This document shows positions 52,929 through 60,893 of a stretch of DNA of 64,000 bases, piece by piece (positions within the stretch are counted from its first letter, which is position 1; each line of letters opens with the position of its first letter). Below the pieces are notes generated by a model. That model saw nothing but the letters and a program-made list of their open reading frames with translations. It was not told where the DNA came from and did not search any database. The translations under genes were made by a program, and so were the position numbers. Source of the DNA: JAFGUF01 sp040883315 (GTDB taxonomy: Bacteria > Bacillota > Clostridia > Christensenellales > UMGS416); NCBI GenBank assembly GCA_040883315.1, contig JBFLKU010000010.1:1-64000 (forward strand). The letters run 5' to 3'.

Positions 52929-53798
52929 CTAAACTCCCGCAAACCTCTCCCTATATGTCAAATACAGCTCCGGGTCTCCGCTTGCAGCCCAGAATGAAAA
53001 CACATTCTCTCCTCGCTGCATCTGAAAGAATTTGGACCCAAATACCAGGCTGTTCCATGCATCCTGTGTAGTTCCGTCAGTGTCCACAAACACTATGCTA
53101 GGTGCATCGGGATTGGTGTCAACTATTATTCTCTGTCCCTGCGTAATTGTCTTTTTTATCTTTATATATTCTCCCAGATGGTTCTCCACCACGGGGTCAC
53201 TCAGGGATGTTCCGCCTTGTGCCACCCGAAAATCCAGCAGGCACGGTGCAGGGTTGTCACCTGTGTATTCTATCCTGCCGCCGTCGCCTCTCTCTGCAAA
53301 TTTTATAGGAAAAGTAATGGGAAATGTCAGCCCTCCCACAAAGTCCACCATCTTTATCTGCGTGCTCTCAAAGTTTTTCCAGTCCGGCTTCGGGCATGTC
53401 AGCACCACGTCGAATGACCTTGTCATGGTGTTTTCGTTTTCGTCCAGTTTGTATATCTCCGGCTTCACCGACACCACCGCATCTATCATGTATTTGCCTG
53501 TATCATCTTCATATGTCAGCTGCCCCATGCCAAGCCTCGGGTTAAATACCTTTGCTATGTGCTTTCGCTTTTCCTTGCCCTCCGCTTCCGTCAGGTAGCT
53601 GAAATACACCGTCATGCTCACTATTCTGGCTTCATCCTGCGATCCGTAGTAGTAGCTTCCGTTTTGGTTATACCCTTTGCCCAGCAGTGTAGTCACGTCA
53701 TTGGCTGCAAAGCCTCTGTTTCTGCCCAAAAGGAATGGGAAACTCGAGCCAATATCCATGGTTTCGCCCAATGCATTTTTGTATCTTATCTTAAGCAT
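52929..53798 (-). CDS. Distal tail protein (Dit family)
   Basis: A 289-residue siphophage tail protein. N-terminal LKIRYKNALGETMDIGSSFPF, then GLGKGYNQNGSYYYG and TVYFSYLTEAEGKEK match the Dit hub domain; the C-terminal half is a galectin-like domain (GENVFSFWAASGDPELYLTYRERF). ATG at 53798 follows ACGGAGGGCTT and overlaps the tape-measure stop by 8 bp; the longer frame upstream overlaps the tape-measure gene and is not phage-like. Confidence 0.87.
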   Translation of the reverse strand: MLKIRYKNALGETMDIGSSFPFLLGRNRGFAANDVTTLLGKGYNQNGSYYYGSQDEARIVSMTVYFSYLTEAEGKEKRKHIAKVFNPRLGMGQLTYEDDTGKYMIDAVVSVKPEIYKLDENENTMTRSFDVVLTCPKPDWKNFESTQIKMVDFVGGLTFPITFPIKFAERGDGGRIEYTGDNPAPCLLDFRVAQGGTSLSDPVVENHLGEYIKIKKTITQGQRIIVDTNPDAPSIVFVDTDGTTQDAWNSLVFGSKFFQMQRGENVFSFWAASGDPELYLTYRERFAGV

Positions 53799-54513
53799 AA
53801 GCCCTCCGTATTCTGTTTTCGAAGTCAGCCATCCCCGCTGCACTTCCTGCTGTATTTGGGGCATTGTATGTGGTGTGGTATGTGTTGTATACGCTGCCGG
53901 CTCTTGGTGCTGTATCCATTGCAGCGGCGTACATTCCGCCTGCGGATATCTCCACCTTTTCAAGGCTTCTGTTTATGCCCTCTGCCAGTCCCTCGCCTAT
54001 CATCTCCCCCAGATACGCCGTCTTTTTAGATGGCGATGCTATCTGGAATACGCTCTCTATCTCCTGCAGCACGCTCTGCCCCACGCTGTTCACAGCCTGC
54101 AGTATTCCGCCTAACGAGCTGCTTATGCCCTGCCCAATGCCCGACATCAGGCTGCTTCCGGTCTGTGCCATTCCTTCGCTGTGCAGTGCAAATTCGCTCT
54201 GTATTCTGCCCACTATGTATGGCACACTCGTTGCTATCTCCTCTGCCACAGCCGGCACATTGCTGTCTATCGCCCCAAAGGCCGCTCCTCCGGCTTCTGC
54301 AAAGGCCGGTGCTGCGTTTTTCACGCTCTGTGCTATCTGTGCTGCTATTGCCGCTGCGTTTTGTGCGGCAGCTGCTCCCTTTGCCTCCATGCTGCTAAGT
54401 GCGTCTTTTGCGCTGCCTATCCCCCTGTCAAAATCCACAGCATCAGCACTCAGCTTTATCTTCAGTTCTCCTACTGTCACATTTGCTTCCTTTCTGTTTC
54501 CCTTGCCATCCAT
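53791..54513 (-). CDS. Very short tail tape measure protein
   Basis: A 240-residue protein with the two conserved ends of tape measure proteins but almost no middle. The N-terminus (VGELKIKLSADAVDFDRGIGSAKDAL) is the usual start, and ASPSKKTAYLGEMIGEGLAEGI is the usual C-terminal motif. Tape measures of siphophages normally exceed 600 residues and set tail length at roughly 0.15 nm per residue, so this predicts a tail near 36 nm or a non-functional remnant. The ATG at 54513 lacks a ribosome site; a GTG at 54480, after AGAAAGGA, may be the true start. Confidence 0.8.
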   Translation of the reverse strand: MDGKGNRKEANVTVGELKIKLSADAVDFDRGIGSAKDALSSMEAKGAAAAQNAAAIAAQIAQSVKNAAPAFAEAGGAAFGAIDSNVPAVAEEIATSVPYIVGRIQSEFALHSEGMAQTGSSLMSGIGQGISSSLGGILQAVNSVGQSVLQEIESVFQIASPSKKTAYLGEMIGEGLAEGINRSLEKVEISAGGMYAAAMDTAPRAGSVYNTYHTTYNAPNTAGSAAGMADFENRIRRAYA

Positions 54514-54515
54514 TG

Positions 54516-54967
54516 CTACAGCATGTCAATAAACTCCAGCTTCTCCCTTTTCTTTGCTCCCATCACGTCCAGCACCACCTCAGCGTCCTCCATGTCCAGC
54601 AGGCTAGGCACTACTCCCATATTTATCAGCATGCTCTGATATATCATCAGCACGTCGTTGTAGCTGTCATTGCTGCTTAATTTTTTTTTTGCTCTCCTGT
54701 GTGCCCTCCGTTTGCCCATTGTGCAATGTCTCCTACCAGCTCCATGAATTTCTCCGTCGGCATGTTGTCTATGTCCTCATCTCGCACCTTTGGGAATGTA
54801 TCTTTTATGTATGTGTATATCTCATCGATGTATTCATACATCACGTCCGGGTCATCTTCCATCTTCTTTTGCATGCTGCCCAGTTTCCCGCCTATTCGCA
54901 GGTGCTTCATTTTTGGCTTTTCAATGGATTTATGCTCCACCGCGCCTATTTTCGCAGTCAGTTTCAT
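54516..54967 (-). CDS. Tail assembly chaperone GT, made by -1 frameshift
   Basis: Fusion product of gene G (54677-54967) and the following frame (54516-54680). The overlap holds a run of ten A (minus strand; 54681-54690), CAAAAAAAAAAT, where ribosomes reading CAA AAA AAA AAT can slip -1 to continue AAA AAA TTA AGC. The extended product adds KLSSNDSYNDVLMIYQS... to the G protein. This G/GT arrangement is standard for tailed phages and lies just upstream of the tape measure gene, as expected. A separate start (ATG at 54719) in the second frame is possible but less likely. Confidence 0.85.
54677..54967 (-). CDS. Tail assembly chaperone G
   Basis: A 96-residue protein ending at TAA just past the slippery run. 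Helical, with MKLTAKIGAVEHKSIEKPKM at the N-terminus. The in-frame product (G) and the frameshifted GT coat the tape measure during tail assembly. Confidence 0.85.
   Translation of the reverse strand: MKLTAKIGAVEHKSIEKPKMKHLRIGGKLGSMQKKMEDDPDVMYEYIDEIYTYIKDTFPKVRDEDIDNMPTEKFMELVGDIAQWANGGHTGEQKKN
54681..54690 (-). promoter_or_regulatory. Programmed -1 ribosomal frameshift site
   Basis: Ten consecutive A on the coding (minus) strand at the end of gene G, bringing in the second chaperone frame. The heptamer A AAA AAA is a classic slippery sequence. Confidence 0.85.
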
Positions 54968-54970
54968 GCA

Positions 54971-55858
54971 CTATGCCCCTGCCTGTGCACTGTCTGTGTT
55001 GGATACGCCGTTTTTGTCGCCGCCCAGCACCACCAGCCTCACTTGGTATGTGTTTCCGGCAGTCAGGTTTTGTATTGTCCCACTTGTGGATGCAGGTGTC
55101 ATCTCGCCCGCTGTTTCAGCGTCTGTCCATGCACCTATTGCTCCATCTGCTATCTGCACTTTCACGCTTTCAGCCCCAGCTGCAGCAGAGAATGTAATGT
55201 CTATCTCCCCTGTGTCTGACCCCGTCACAGCGACAAGGTCGTCAATGGCAGTTCCCGGTGCAGTCGGCGCATAGTCAGGGCTGCTAAACCATCCTGTTGT
55301 TTCATCTGCTAGCATAGCGTCGCTCAGCCCGATCGGTGCGCTCTCGTTGTCGCTGTCATACCATCTTCTTGTTTTGCCGTCGCACACTCTGTTTAGTGCC
55401 GCAAATTTTATAGTCTTGCTCTGCGGGTCCACGCCCTGCCCCTTGGTTTTGGATGTCTGGTTTGGCTTTTGGAATGTCCCTTTCAGTATCCATTCATATC
55501 TGTAGCTACCGTCGGATTTCATGCTCCTGTATCCCAGTGCCACTTCTTTGGGTATGTCCCCATTGCCCTCGGTCACCACGCCGTTTGCGGCTATCTGGCT
55601 TCCCAAAAGGTAAGCATAGTCCTTCGCCAGTATGTCCGCCACGCTTATCTCCACCTCTATCTCGCCCTCTGTCGCCACGCTTGCATATATGCCGTCATCC
55701 GCCGCAAATGTCACCTGCTTGCTGTTAGGCTTATACCCAATGTCCGTCACTCCCGGCATATGCACAGGGTTTGCGTATGCCGCCCCGTTGTCGCCGTCCG
55801 TCACTATCGGTGCGTAGTACAGCTTGTCTACGCCAATTCTTGGTAATGGTTTCACCAT
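54971..55858 (-). CDS. Major tail protein with C-terminal fibronectin III-like domain
   Basis: A 295-residue tail tube protein of the TP901-1/phi13 type: residues 1-190 form the tube domain (IGVDKLYYAPIVTDGDNG, VEISVADILAKDYAYLLG, GYRSMKSDGSYRYEW), and about 200-295 a fibronectin-like Ig domain (GEIDITFSAAAGAESVKVQI, then TAGNTYQVRLVVLGGDKNG) that would decorate the tail surface and could bind carbohydrate. Confidence 0.9.
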   Translation of the reverse strand: MVKPLPRIGVDKLYYAPIVTDGDNGAAYANPVHMPGVTDIGYKPNSKQVTFAADDGIYASVATEGEIEVEISVADILAKDYAYLLGSQIAANGVVTEGNGDIPKEVALGYRSMKSDGSYRYEWILKGTFQKPNQTSKTKGQGVDPQSKTIKFAALNRVCDGKTRRWYDSDNESAPIGLSDAMLADETTGWFSSPDYAPTAPGTAIDDLVAVTGSDTGEIDITFSAAAGAESVKVQIADGAIGAWTDAETAGEMTPASTSGTIQNLTAGNTYQVRLVVLGGDKNGVSNTDSAQAGA

Positions 55859-55893
55859 GTTTTTTCTCCTATCTGTTCACACATTTTGCATAA

Positions 55894-55920
55894 TAAAAAA
55901 GAGTACTTTTCAGCACTCTT
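55894..55920 (-). terminator. Second terminator downstream of the anchored cargo gene
   Basis: Minus-strand AAGAGT/ACTCTT stem followed by a T-run of six. Confidence 0.65.
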
Positions 55921-55933
55921 ATTTGTTTCTTGT

Positions 55934-55990
55934 AGGGTTTTTATGGAGACTTTGCCTCCAAGCCTCTATTCAAGGGATTCTCTTATACTT
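55934..55990. repeat. Dispersed double-hairpin repeat, degenerate copy
   Basis: GGAGACTTTGCCTCC followed by CAAGGGATTCTCTTA has the order and spacing of the repeats at 45790 and 59010, with altered stems. Confidence 0.4.
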
Positions 55991-56071
55991 TCTGCTCCAG
56001 CTTTCAGGTTGCATGGCGAGCAAAAATTCGGTTTTATTCAAAATTGCAGTCAATAAAAACCTACTGCTATC

Positions 56072-56097
56072 AAAAAGGACACCCCACGGCATCCTTT
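56072..56097 (-). terminator. Terminator of the anchored cargo gene
   Basis: AAAGGA/TCCTTT stem with GC-rich interior, and a T-run on the minus strand, 30 bp after the stop at 56127. Confidence 0.65.
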
Positions 56098-56126
56098 AGT
56101 TCTAGTGAATCAAATCACTGTATCAC

Positions 56127-57002
56127 CTATTCATATATCTCTATTTCCACGCCGTCAGTAAATGTAATAGCCAGCATCAGTCCATACAGTTCCTGCCCTT
56201 CGTATCCTTGGGCTTCTTTTGCAAAGTCAAATCCTCTTGTTCTATATCCTTCCAGCTTTTCCATGCTCGATCCGCTGTTCATCTTTACGTCATCAGCCGC
56301 TACCAAGCTGTCCGTTATATCCACTCTCAGTATTTCGTCTGCCACTCTCGCTGTTCCATAGTCCATATCTTCCTCATAATATATCAATACAGCCTCTATT
56401 TTTTCTATCTCATATTTGCTGTTTATCTGCAGCAGTCCGTTTCCGGAAAATTTATTTTCACTCAAAGATAGCGCATTAAGCATCATCATAGCTCTTCCCT
56501 TTATTTTTTCTTTCAAATAAAGTTCGTGTTTTTCGCTCAGCATCAGCTCTTCGCCGTCTTCTGTCTCACCTATCACATAGTATGTGTAGTTTTCTTTGTA
56601 GTCCAGCTCAATGAATATTCTGTATTTCAGCCCGCCCAGCGCCACAGCAGCTATCTTTTCATATTCTTCTTCGCTGCCCACTTTGCTGATAATCACACAT
56701 ACATCAGAAATATCAATATTGTCCGTCAGCTCAAATGTTATTCTGCCCTCTATCATGCTGTTCTGGTTTATCTCATCAGAAAATGCTTCCTCTGTGTATA
56801 CCACTCGAAATTCATCTTTCAGCAGCGTTTCTTCCAGCTGGCTGTTTATATCGCTTGTTATTATCTTCAGATTATAGTACATGTTGTCCTGCACGTTGCG
56901 TACATTCTCGTCTATTTTCTTCAGCCCGCTATATAAAAATATCGTAGCCGCTAGGTTTGCAACCAGCAGAATTATAATCAGAATTTGCTTTTTGTCTTTC
57001 AT
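56127..57002 (-). CDS. Membrane-anchored extracellular protein embedded in the prophage
   Basis: A 291-residue protein with one N-terminal transmembrane helix (about 6-28), a short coiled coil (about 30-55) and an extracellular domain of about 230 residues made of repeated strands (ITFELTDNIDISDVCVIISKVG, LIYYEEDMDYGTARVAD). It is not a phage structural protein. It has its own extended -10 promoter and two terminators, and lies between the radical SAM gene and the major tail gene. Function unknown. Confidence 0.65.
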   Translation of the reverse strand: MKDKKQILIIILLVANLAATIFLYSGLKKIDENVRNVQDNMYYNLKIITSDINSQLEETLLKDEFRVVYTEEAFSDEINQNSMIEGRITFELTDNIDISDVCVIISKVGSEEEYEKIAAVALGGLKYRIFIELDYKENYTYYVIGETEDGEELMLSEKHELYLKEKIKGRAMMMLNALSLSENKFSGNGLLQINSKYEIEKIEAVLIYYEEDMDYGTARVADEILRVDITDSLVAADDVKMNSGSSMEKLEGYRTRGFDFAKEAQGYEGQELYGLMLAITFTDGVEIEIYE

Positions 57003-57023
57003 AGCCTCACCCCGTTTTTCTAT

Positions 57024-57032
57024 ATTATACCA
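57024..57032 (-). promoter_or_regulatory. Extended -10 promoter of the anchored cargo gene
   Basis: Minus-strand TGGTATAAT, about 22 bp upstream of the ATG; -35 is a poor TTTTCA at 17 bp. Confidence 0.5.
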
Positions 57033-57079
57033 TCACTGTATTTCATTGAAAATAGGACAATTTTAACATCTCCTGTCCA

Positions 57080-58147
57080 TTATTGTCCTTCTGCTAGGTT
57101 TTCTATCCATTCCTTGTTCGCCACCAGTGTGCAGCCGCCTTTGCCCTCTCTCAGCAGATGATGATTCTCCCGCACTTCTTTCAGCAGCTTAGACTGCAGT
57201 GCTTCTTTCAGGGGCATGTGCTTTATGTTGGCATCGGAATACGGAGCAAATGGGCAAGCTTCCAGGCTGCCCGTGGAGCTTATGTGCAGAAATCCCCTAC
57301 CCGCTGCCAGGCATCCGCCGTATTGGTCTTCGTCTCCCGGCAGCGGCACTATCAGCATGTCAAATTCCTTGCTGTATGCATCTATTCTCTTGTTCATGTC
57401 CGCTTTTTGTTCTTGGCTCAGGCATAGCTCCTCGTCTCCTTGGCACGGCACATATTCTATCAAAAATGTCGCCGCCACGCCCTCTTTTTGTATGCTGTGC
57501 AGGTATTCTCTCTCCATCACTTCATCATAGTTTTTGCTGGTCAGTGTAATGGACACACCCGATAGCATATCGTTTTCATCCATCCTGTTTATAGCAGCCA
57601 TTGCCATGTCGAATACGCCTTCGCCTCGTCTCTCGTCAGTCACGTCTTTGCTGCCCTCTAGGCTCACAACGGATATTATGTTCTTAATGCCCTTCAGCTT
57701 CTCCAGTGTCTCGCCATTTATCATCAGCCCATTGGTAAACATCACAAATAGGCATTCGTCATGTTTTTCCACCACATCCAGTATGCCCTTTTTCATCAGC
57801 GGCTCGCCGCCCGCTATCATCAAAATAGCCACGCCTATCTCCGTAGCCTCTGCTATCACGCTCTCTATTTCAGCTATGGTCAGCTCGTCTTCTTTTTCCC
57901 TGTTTTGTGCACACGCATAGCAGCCTGCGCAGTTTAGATTGCAGTCATTTGTAATTGATAGTATCATTATAGCAGGCACAGTTATGCCCTCTGCTTTCAG
58001 TAGCTGCGCGCGTATCTTGCCCTGCTTCTTGAATGTCTTGCCCATCTTTGCAAACCTTGGAATATAGCTCTTTCTCTTAAATAAAAACCTCTTGTTTTTT
58101 GTCAGGTTTTCTATTATCACCTTGTTAAATTTATTCACCGAATCCAT
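57080..58147 (-). CDS. Radical SAM protein with SPASM-like C-terminus, embedded in the prophage
   Basis: A 355-residue radical SAM enzyme. The cluster motif is CNLNCAGCYAC (CxxxCxxC), followed by AGGEPLMKKG and TNGLMINGETLEKLK. The C-terminal region GGCLAAGRGFLHISSTGSLEACPFAPYSD resembles a reduced SPASM domain with only two cysteines. Such enzymes often modify peptides or cofactors; no precursor peptide gene is obvious beside it. ATG at 58147 follows GAGGTAATATTTG. It interrupts the head-to-tail gene order. Confidence 0.85.
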   Translation of the reverse strand: MDSVNKFNKVIIENLTKNKRFLFKRKSYIPRFAKMGKTFKKQGKIRAQLLKAEGITVPAIMILSITNDCNLNCAGCYACAQNREKEDELTIAEIESVIAEATEIGVAILMIAGGEPLMKKGILDVVEKHDECLFVMFTNGLMINGETLEKLKGIKNIISVVSLEGSKDVTDERRGEGVFDMAMAAINRMDENDMLSGVSITLTSKNYDEVMEREYLHSIQKEGVAATFLIEYVPCQGDEELCLSQEQKADMNKRIDAYSKEFDMLIVPLPGDEDQYGGCLAAGRGFLHISSTGSLEACPFAPYSDANIKHMPLKEALQSKLLKEVRENHHLLREGKGGCTLVANKEWIENLAEGQ

Positions 58148-58288
58148 CAAATATTACCTCATATTATATAAACTATTTCAATAGTAATATTACCACATCC
58201 GGCATATAATTTTAATCTTTTCTTTCATATCCAGCGTATTTGCCGCCATATCATATTTTTCCTTGGCTGAATCATACATTCCATGCTT

Positions 58289-58678
58289 CTAAAGCACTAT
58301 GTCCACCTCAAAGCTCTGCACCACTTCCACGTATTCTCCCTCTGTCGCCAGCGGTGCTGCGCTCTGCACTGGCAGCACCCTTGCGTATTTCGTCCCGTCT
58401 ATCTCTTTCATCTCGCCGCTTTCGTTTGCCTCGTCGCCTATCTCCCATAGCATGCTGCACACCAGTCTTGCGTTTGCAGTCGCCTCTTCGTAGTTTTCGT
58501 GTCTGCATCGCACCTGCATCCCTGCCCTGTCCATCTTTGCATCATATAGGGGAGCTTTGCCTGCATATCTATATAGCCCTATGCATTCTGTCTCCCCGTC
58601 CGGTATGCTGCCCAAAAATATCGGCGTGCTCACGCCTTTACTCACCAAGTATGTCTTCATGTCTTTTATCATGCTCAT
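58289..58678 (-). CDS. Tail completion/minor capsid protein
   Basis: A 129-residue protein resembling tail terminator/minor capsid proteins of siphophages (IKDMKTYLVSKGVSTPIFLGS, then IGLYRYAGKAPLYDA and EEYVEVVQSFEVDI). ATG at 58678 overlaps the stop of the gp10-like gene (ATGA). It belongs to the connector genes. Confidence 0.8.
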   Translation of the reverse strand: MSMIKDMKTYLVSKGVSTPIFLGSIPDGETECIGLYRYAGKAPLYDAKMDRAGMQVRCRHENYEEATANARLVCSMLWEIGDEANESGEMKEIDGTKYARVLPVQSAAPLATEGEYVEVVQSFEVDIVL

Positions 58679-58995
58679 TCTGCTACCCTCGCTATGCCCT
58701 CTGCCGCTCTCTGCACTATCCCGTCGCATTCCTCTTCAAATGCATCTTCCAGATATTTTGCCTTGCCCATCTGGTGCTTTTTCTCCATGTCCTCATGCTG
58801 CTCTATTGCGTATGGCAGGTCGTATAGCACCTCCGCCATATTATCTCGTATTTCTATCTTGCAGTTTTCTCTCAGTGCCCCCGTCTGCACTGGCACCTGC
58901 TCCCTGGATTTTGCCGCAATGCCTTCTGCCCCCTCTGCAATAGCACTGTACAATAATGACTTTAAAATATAACTAATATGTTTGTAAAAATCCAT
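58675..58995 (-). CDS. HK97 gp10-like head-tail joining protein
   Basis: A 106-residue protein with the family signature VPVQTGALRENCKIEI and a helical remainder. ATG at 58995 follows AAGGATTTAAAA; a GTG 21 bp upstream is in frame but less well placed. It is coupled to the tail completion gene. Confidence 0.85.
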   Translation of the reverse strand: MDFYKHISYILKSLLYSAIAEGAEGIAAKSREQVPVQTGALRENCKIEIRDNMAEVLYDLPYAIEQHEDMEKKHQMGKAKYLEDAFEEECDGIVQRAAEGIARVAE

Positions 58996-59009
58996 TTTTA
59001 AATCCTTCT

Positions 59010-59065
59010 TGGGCACTGCCCAAACCCGCCTAAGGGACTTGTCCCTTAGGTATCCCTTATGATTA
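59010..59065. repeat. Dispersed double-hairpin repeat, copy 2
   Basis: Begins TTGGGCACTGCCCAA, then CTAAGGGACTTGTCCCTTAG: two adjacent hairpins of the same form as at 45790. Confidence 0.6.
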
Positions 59066-59070
59066 ACGAT

Positions 59071-59094
59071 TAAAAAAGCACTTATAAAGTGCTT
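59071..59094 (-). terminator. Terminator of the DUF2971-type gene
   Basis: AAGCACTT/AAGTGCTT stem with a 3-nt loop and T-run on the minus strand, 28 bp after the stop at 59122. Confidence 0.85.
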
Positions 59095-59121
59095 GTTAAA
59101 ACTTAATATTATTATGATTAA

Positions 59122-59973
59122 TTAATTAAACATTCCTTTTTCACTACTAGAAACTATCTTAATAGTTTTTAAAATTTCTGGTTCTATATGTGAAGTTGCT
59201 AGAATTTCATTAACAATATCATATCCTTCTCCATCATCCCATGGGCTTAATATAATTTTCATTTTTTCAAAAAACTTATCTTTTAATCTAAGAAGCAAAT
59301 AACTTTCTTCATAAGGTGCATGAGGAAAAAAGCTTGCTCCAGCCAATAAACGTATTTCTTTTTCATATTCCCATGACCTTGTCTTAATTCTTCCAAAATT
59401 ACTTATATTAATAACTCGTCCGATTCCTAGTCCTTTTATTGAACTAGTATAAGAATATGATTTTTCAAATATCTCATCTTTGCTATCATAGTAGTTTATT
59501 TTTGCAAATAAGCATGTTCTCAAATAGTTATCGAAGTTTTTAAGAGGAATTTTTTTATTGTACATGCATTTCCTGAAATTTTTTCCATCCCAATAATGAA
59601 AATAATCAATCTCAAAATTATCACTATTAAAAAAAACATCTTTCTTTAAATCAATCAATACTTTGTTTTTCTTTATTTGTAAATCAGAAATACCTTCTTT
59701 AATTTTAGGAGTTCCATATATATGCCACATGGCATGGCTTTCTCTTCTCATATTAGAAAATGAAGCTAAGTAGAAAGTTGAAAAATCTCGTCTCTCAATG
59801 CCACCGTCAATTCCTAGTCTTGTACTTTCTTTTTTATCATTCATCGATAAAATATTAGTAAGCTTCCATGTCTTATCGTCTAATATTTTTTTCAGATTAC
59901 TCATGTTTGTATAATGTTTTAAGCTTTTTATTGGATAGGGTTTAATATTAAACAATCTATCTTGATACTCCAT
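59122..59973 (-). CDS. DUF2971-type protein, autonomous AT-rich insertion in the prophage
   Basis: A 283-residue soluble protein of the DUF2971 type: SLKHYTNMSNLKKILDDKTW, LTNILSMNDKKES, YLASFSNMRRESHAMWHIYG and WEYEKEIRLLAG. Its function is not established. It is much more AT-rich than the phage genes on either side, with AT-ending codons, and has its own promoter (60009-60037), ribosome site GGAGAG and terminator, so it is an independent cassette. Families of this kind are sometimes found among defence genes; that role here is inference. Confidence 0.75.
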   Translation of the reverse strand: MEYQDRLFNIKPYPIKSLKHYTNMSNLKKILDDKTWKLTNILSMNDKKESTRLGIDGGIERRDFSTFYLASFSNMRRESHAMWHIYGTPKIKEGISDLQIKKNKVLIDLKKDVFFNSDNFEIDYFHYWDGKNFRKCMYNKKIPLKNFDNYLRTCLFAKINYYDSKDEIFEKSYSYTSSIKGLGIGRVINISNFGRIKTRSWEYEKEIRLLAGASFFPHAPYEESYLLLRLKDKFFEKMKIILSPWDDGEGYDIVNEILATSHIEPEILKTIKIVSSSEKGMFN

Positions 59974-60008
59974 TATTCTCTCCTGCTTACAAATATCTAA
60001 TTTCGTAT

Positions 60009-60037
60009 ATTATATCAGCAAAACTATAAATTAACAA
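60009..60037 (-). promoter_or_regulatory. Promoter of the DUF2971-type gene
   Basis: Minus-strand TTGTTA, 17 bp, TATAAT, 36 bp before the ATG. Confidence 0.7.
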
Positions 60038-60058
60038 CTTTGGTAGTATAAAGGCAGT

Positions 60059-60364
60059 TCATAAAAACGCCTGCTTGGCTATGTTCTTTCCCCATCTGTC
60101 CACGCTCCATTCTATTGCTATTATGGGCTGCCCGTCTATCATGTCTTCCATGCCTATCTCATCTGTCGTCAGCACAGTCGTCTTGCTTATGCTCTGCTTT
60201 CCGTATCTGTCCTCCACCAGCTTCTGCTGGGGTATCTTTCGCACCTGTATCTCCACGCCCTCTGCATACTCTGCCTTTCCATATTCATCGTGCCCGGTGC
60301 ATTTTTCCCACACCACAGTCTGGTTCAGGTATTTTTTCAGTGCCTGCACATAGTTAATTGACAT
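60059..60364 (-). CDS. Head closure/head-tail joining protein
   Basis: A 101-residue phage protein of the head-completion type (NQTVVWEKCTGHDEYGKAEYAEG, then LTTDEIGMEDMIDGQPI). ATG at 60364 overlaps the end of the connector gene by 11 bp. The next phage gene downstream, gp10-like, is displaced by the DUF2971 insertion. Confidence 0.75.
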   Translation of the reverse strand: MSINYVQALKKYLNQTVVWEKCTGHDEYGKAEYAEGVEIQVRKIPQQKLVEDRYGKQSISKTTVLTTDEIGMEDMIDGQPIIAIEWSVDRWGKNIAKQAFL

Positions 60365-60893
60365 GAAAACCACCGCCTATATATTTGCTCATCCATCGCT
60401 GTGCCCTGCTGCTGCGAAGCGATGCCTTCACCCCGTGTGCCCCATCTGCCGATGCATTGTATCGCTCCTTCAGTCCCGCTATTTCAAATGACTGCAGGCT
60501 GCTGTTGTATGCATCGAAGTTGTCGCTGTCTGCCGTTCTATGCACCAGCTCCATTGCCTCTTCTATCTGTGCATGTTTTATCTTTTCAGGTATCTCTATC
60601 ATGCAGTGCCAGCTGCCCTTTTCCACGGTGTATGTTTCATACCAGCTCAGCGGGAAATAATACCCATTCTTATAGCACCTGGGGAATTCCATCGCCTGAT
60701 CAATGCTCTTTTTCCTGCCCGGGTATATTATCCCGTCTATTGCCATGGCAGCATTTCGCAGTGCTGTCTCTTTGTCTGCCTCTGCCAGTCCTTCCCATGC
60801 CTTTCTCTTTTCGTCCGCCGCCATGTAGTATTTCCCTGCGTATTCGTCCGCTTCTGCCACACTCACATATGTTTCCACATTCACTTCTATCAT
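60354..60893 (-). CDS. Head-tail connector protein, DnaT-like family
   Basis: A 179-residue protein with TYVSVAEADEYAGKYYMAADEK, WEGLAEADKETALRNAAMAID and PGRKKSIDQAMEFPR, the pattern of the so-called DnaT-like phage connector proteins that sit between coat and head-closure genes. Confidence 0.82.
   Translation of the reverse strand: MIEVNVETYVSVAEADEYAGKYYMAADEKRKAWEGLAEADKETALRNAAMAIDGIIYPGRKKSIDQAMEFPRCYKNGYYFPLSWYETYTVEKGSWHCMIEIPEKIKHAQIEEAMELVHRTADSDNFDAYNSSLQSFEIAGLKERYNASADGAHGVKASLRSSRAQRWMSKYIGGGFHVN

Larger units (their letters stand above)
55859..56126. other. Intergenic region between the major tail protein and anchored cargo gene
   Basis: 268 bp containing two terminators (55894-55920 and 56072-56097) and a degenerate copy of the double-hairpin repeat (55934-55990). 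No gene. Confidence 0.6.

Noticed and set aside
54516..54719. Independent 67-residue protein starting at 54719
   Set aside because: The first ten codons overlap gene G in another frame, and the slippery run explains it better as the GT extension; re-initiation is not excluded.
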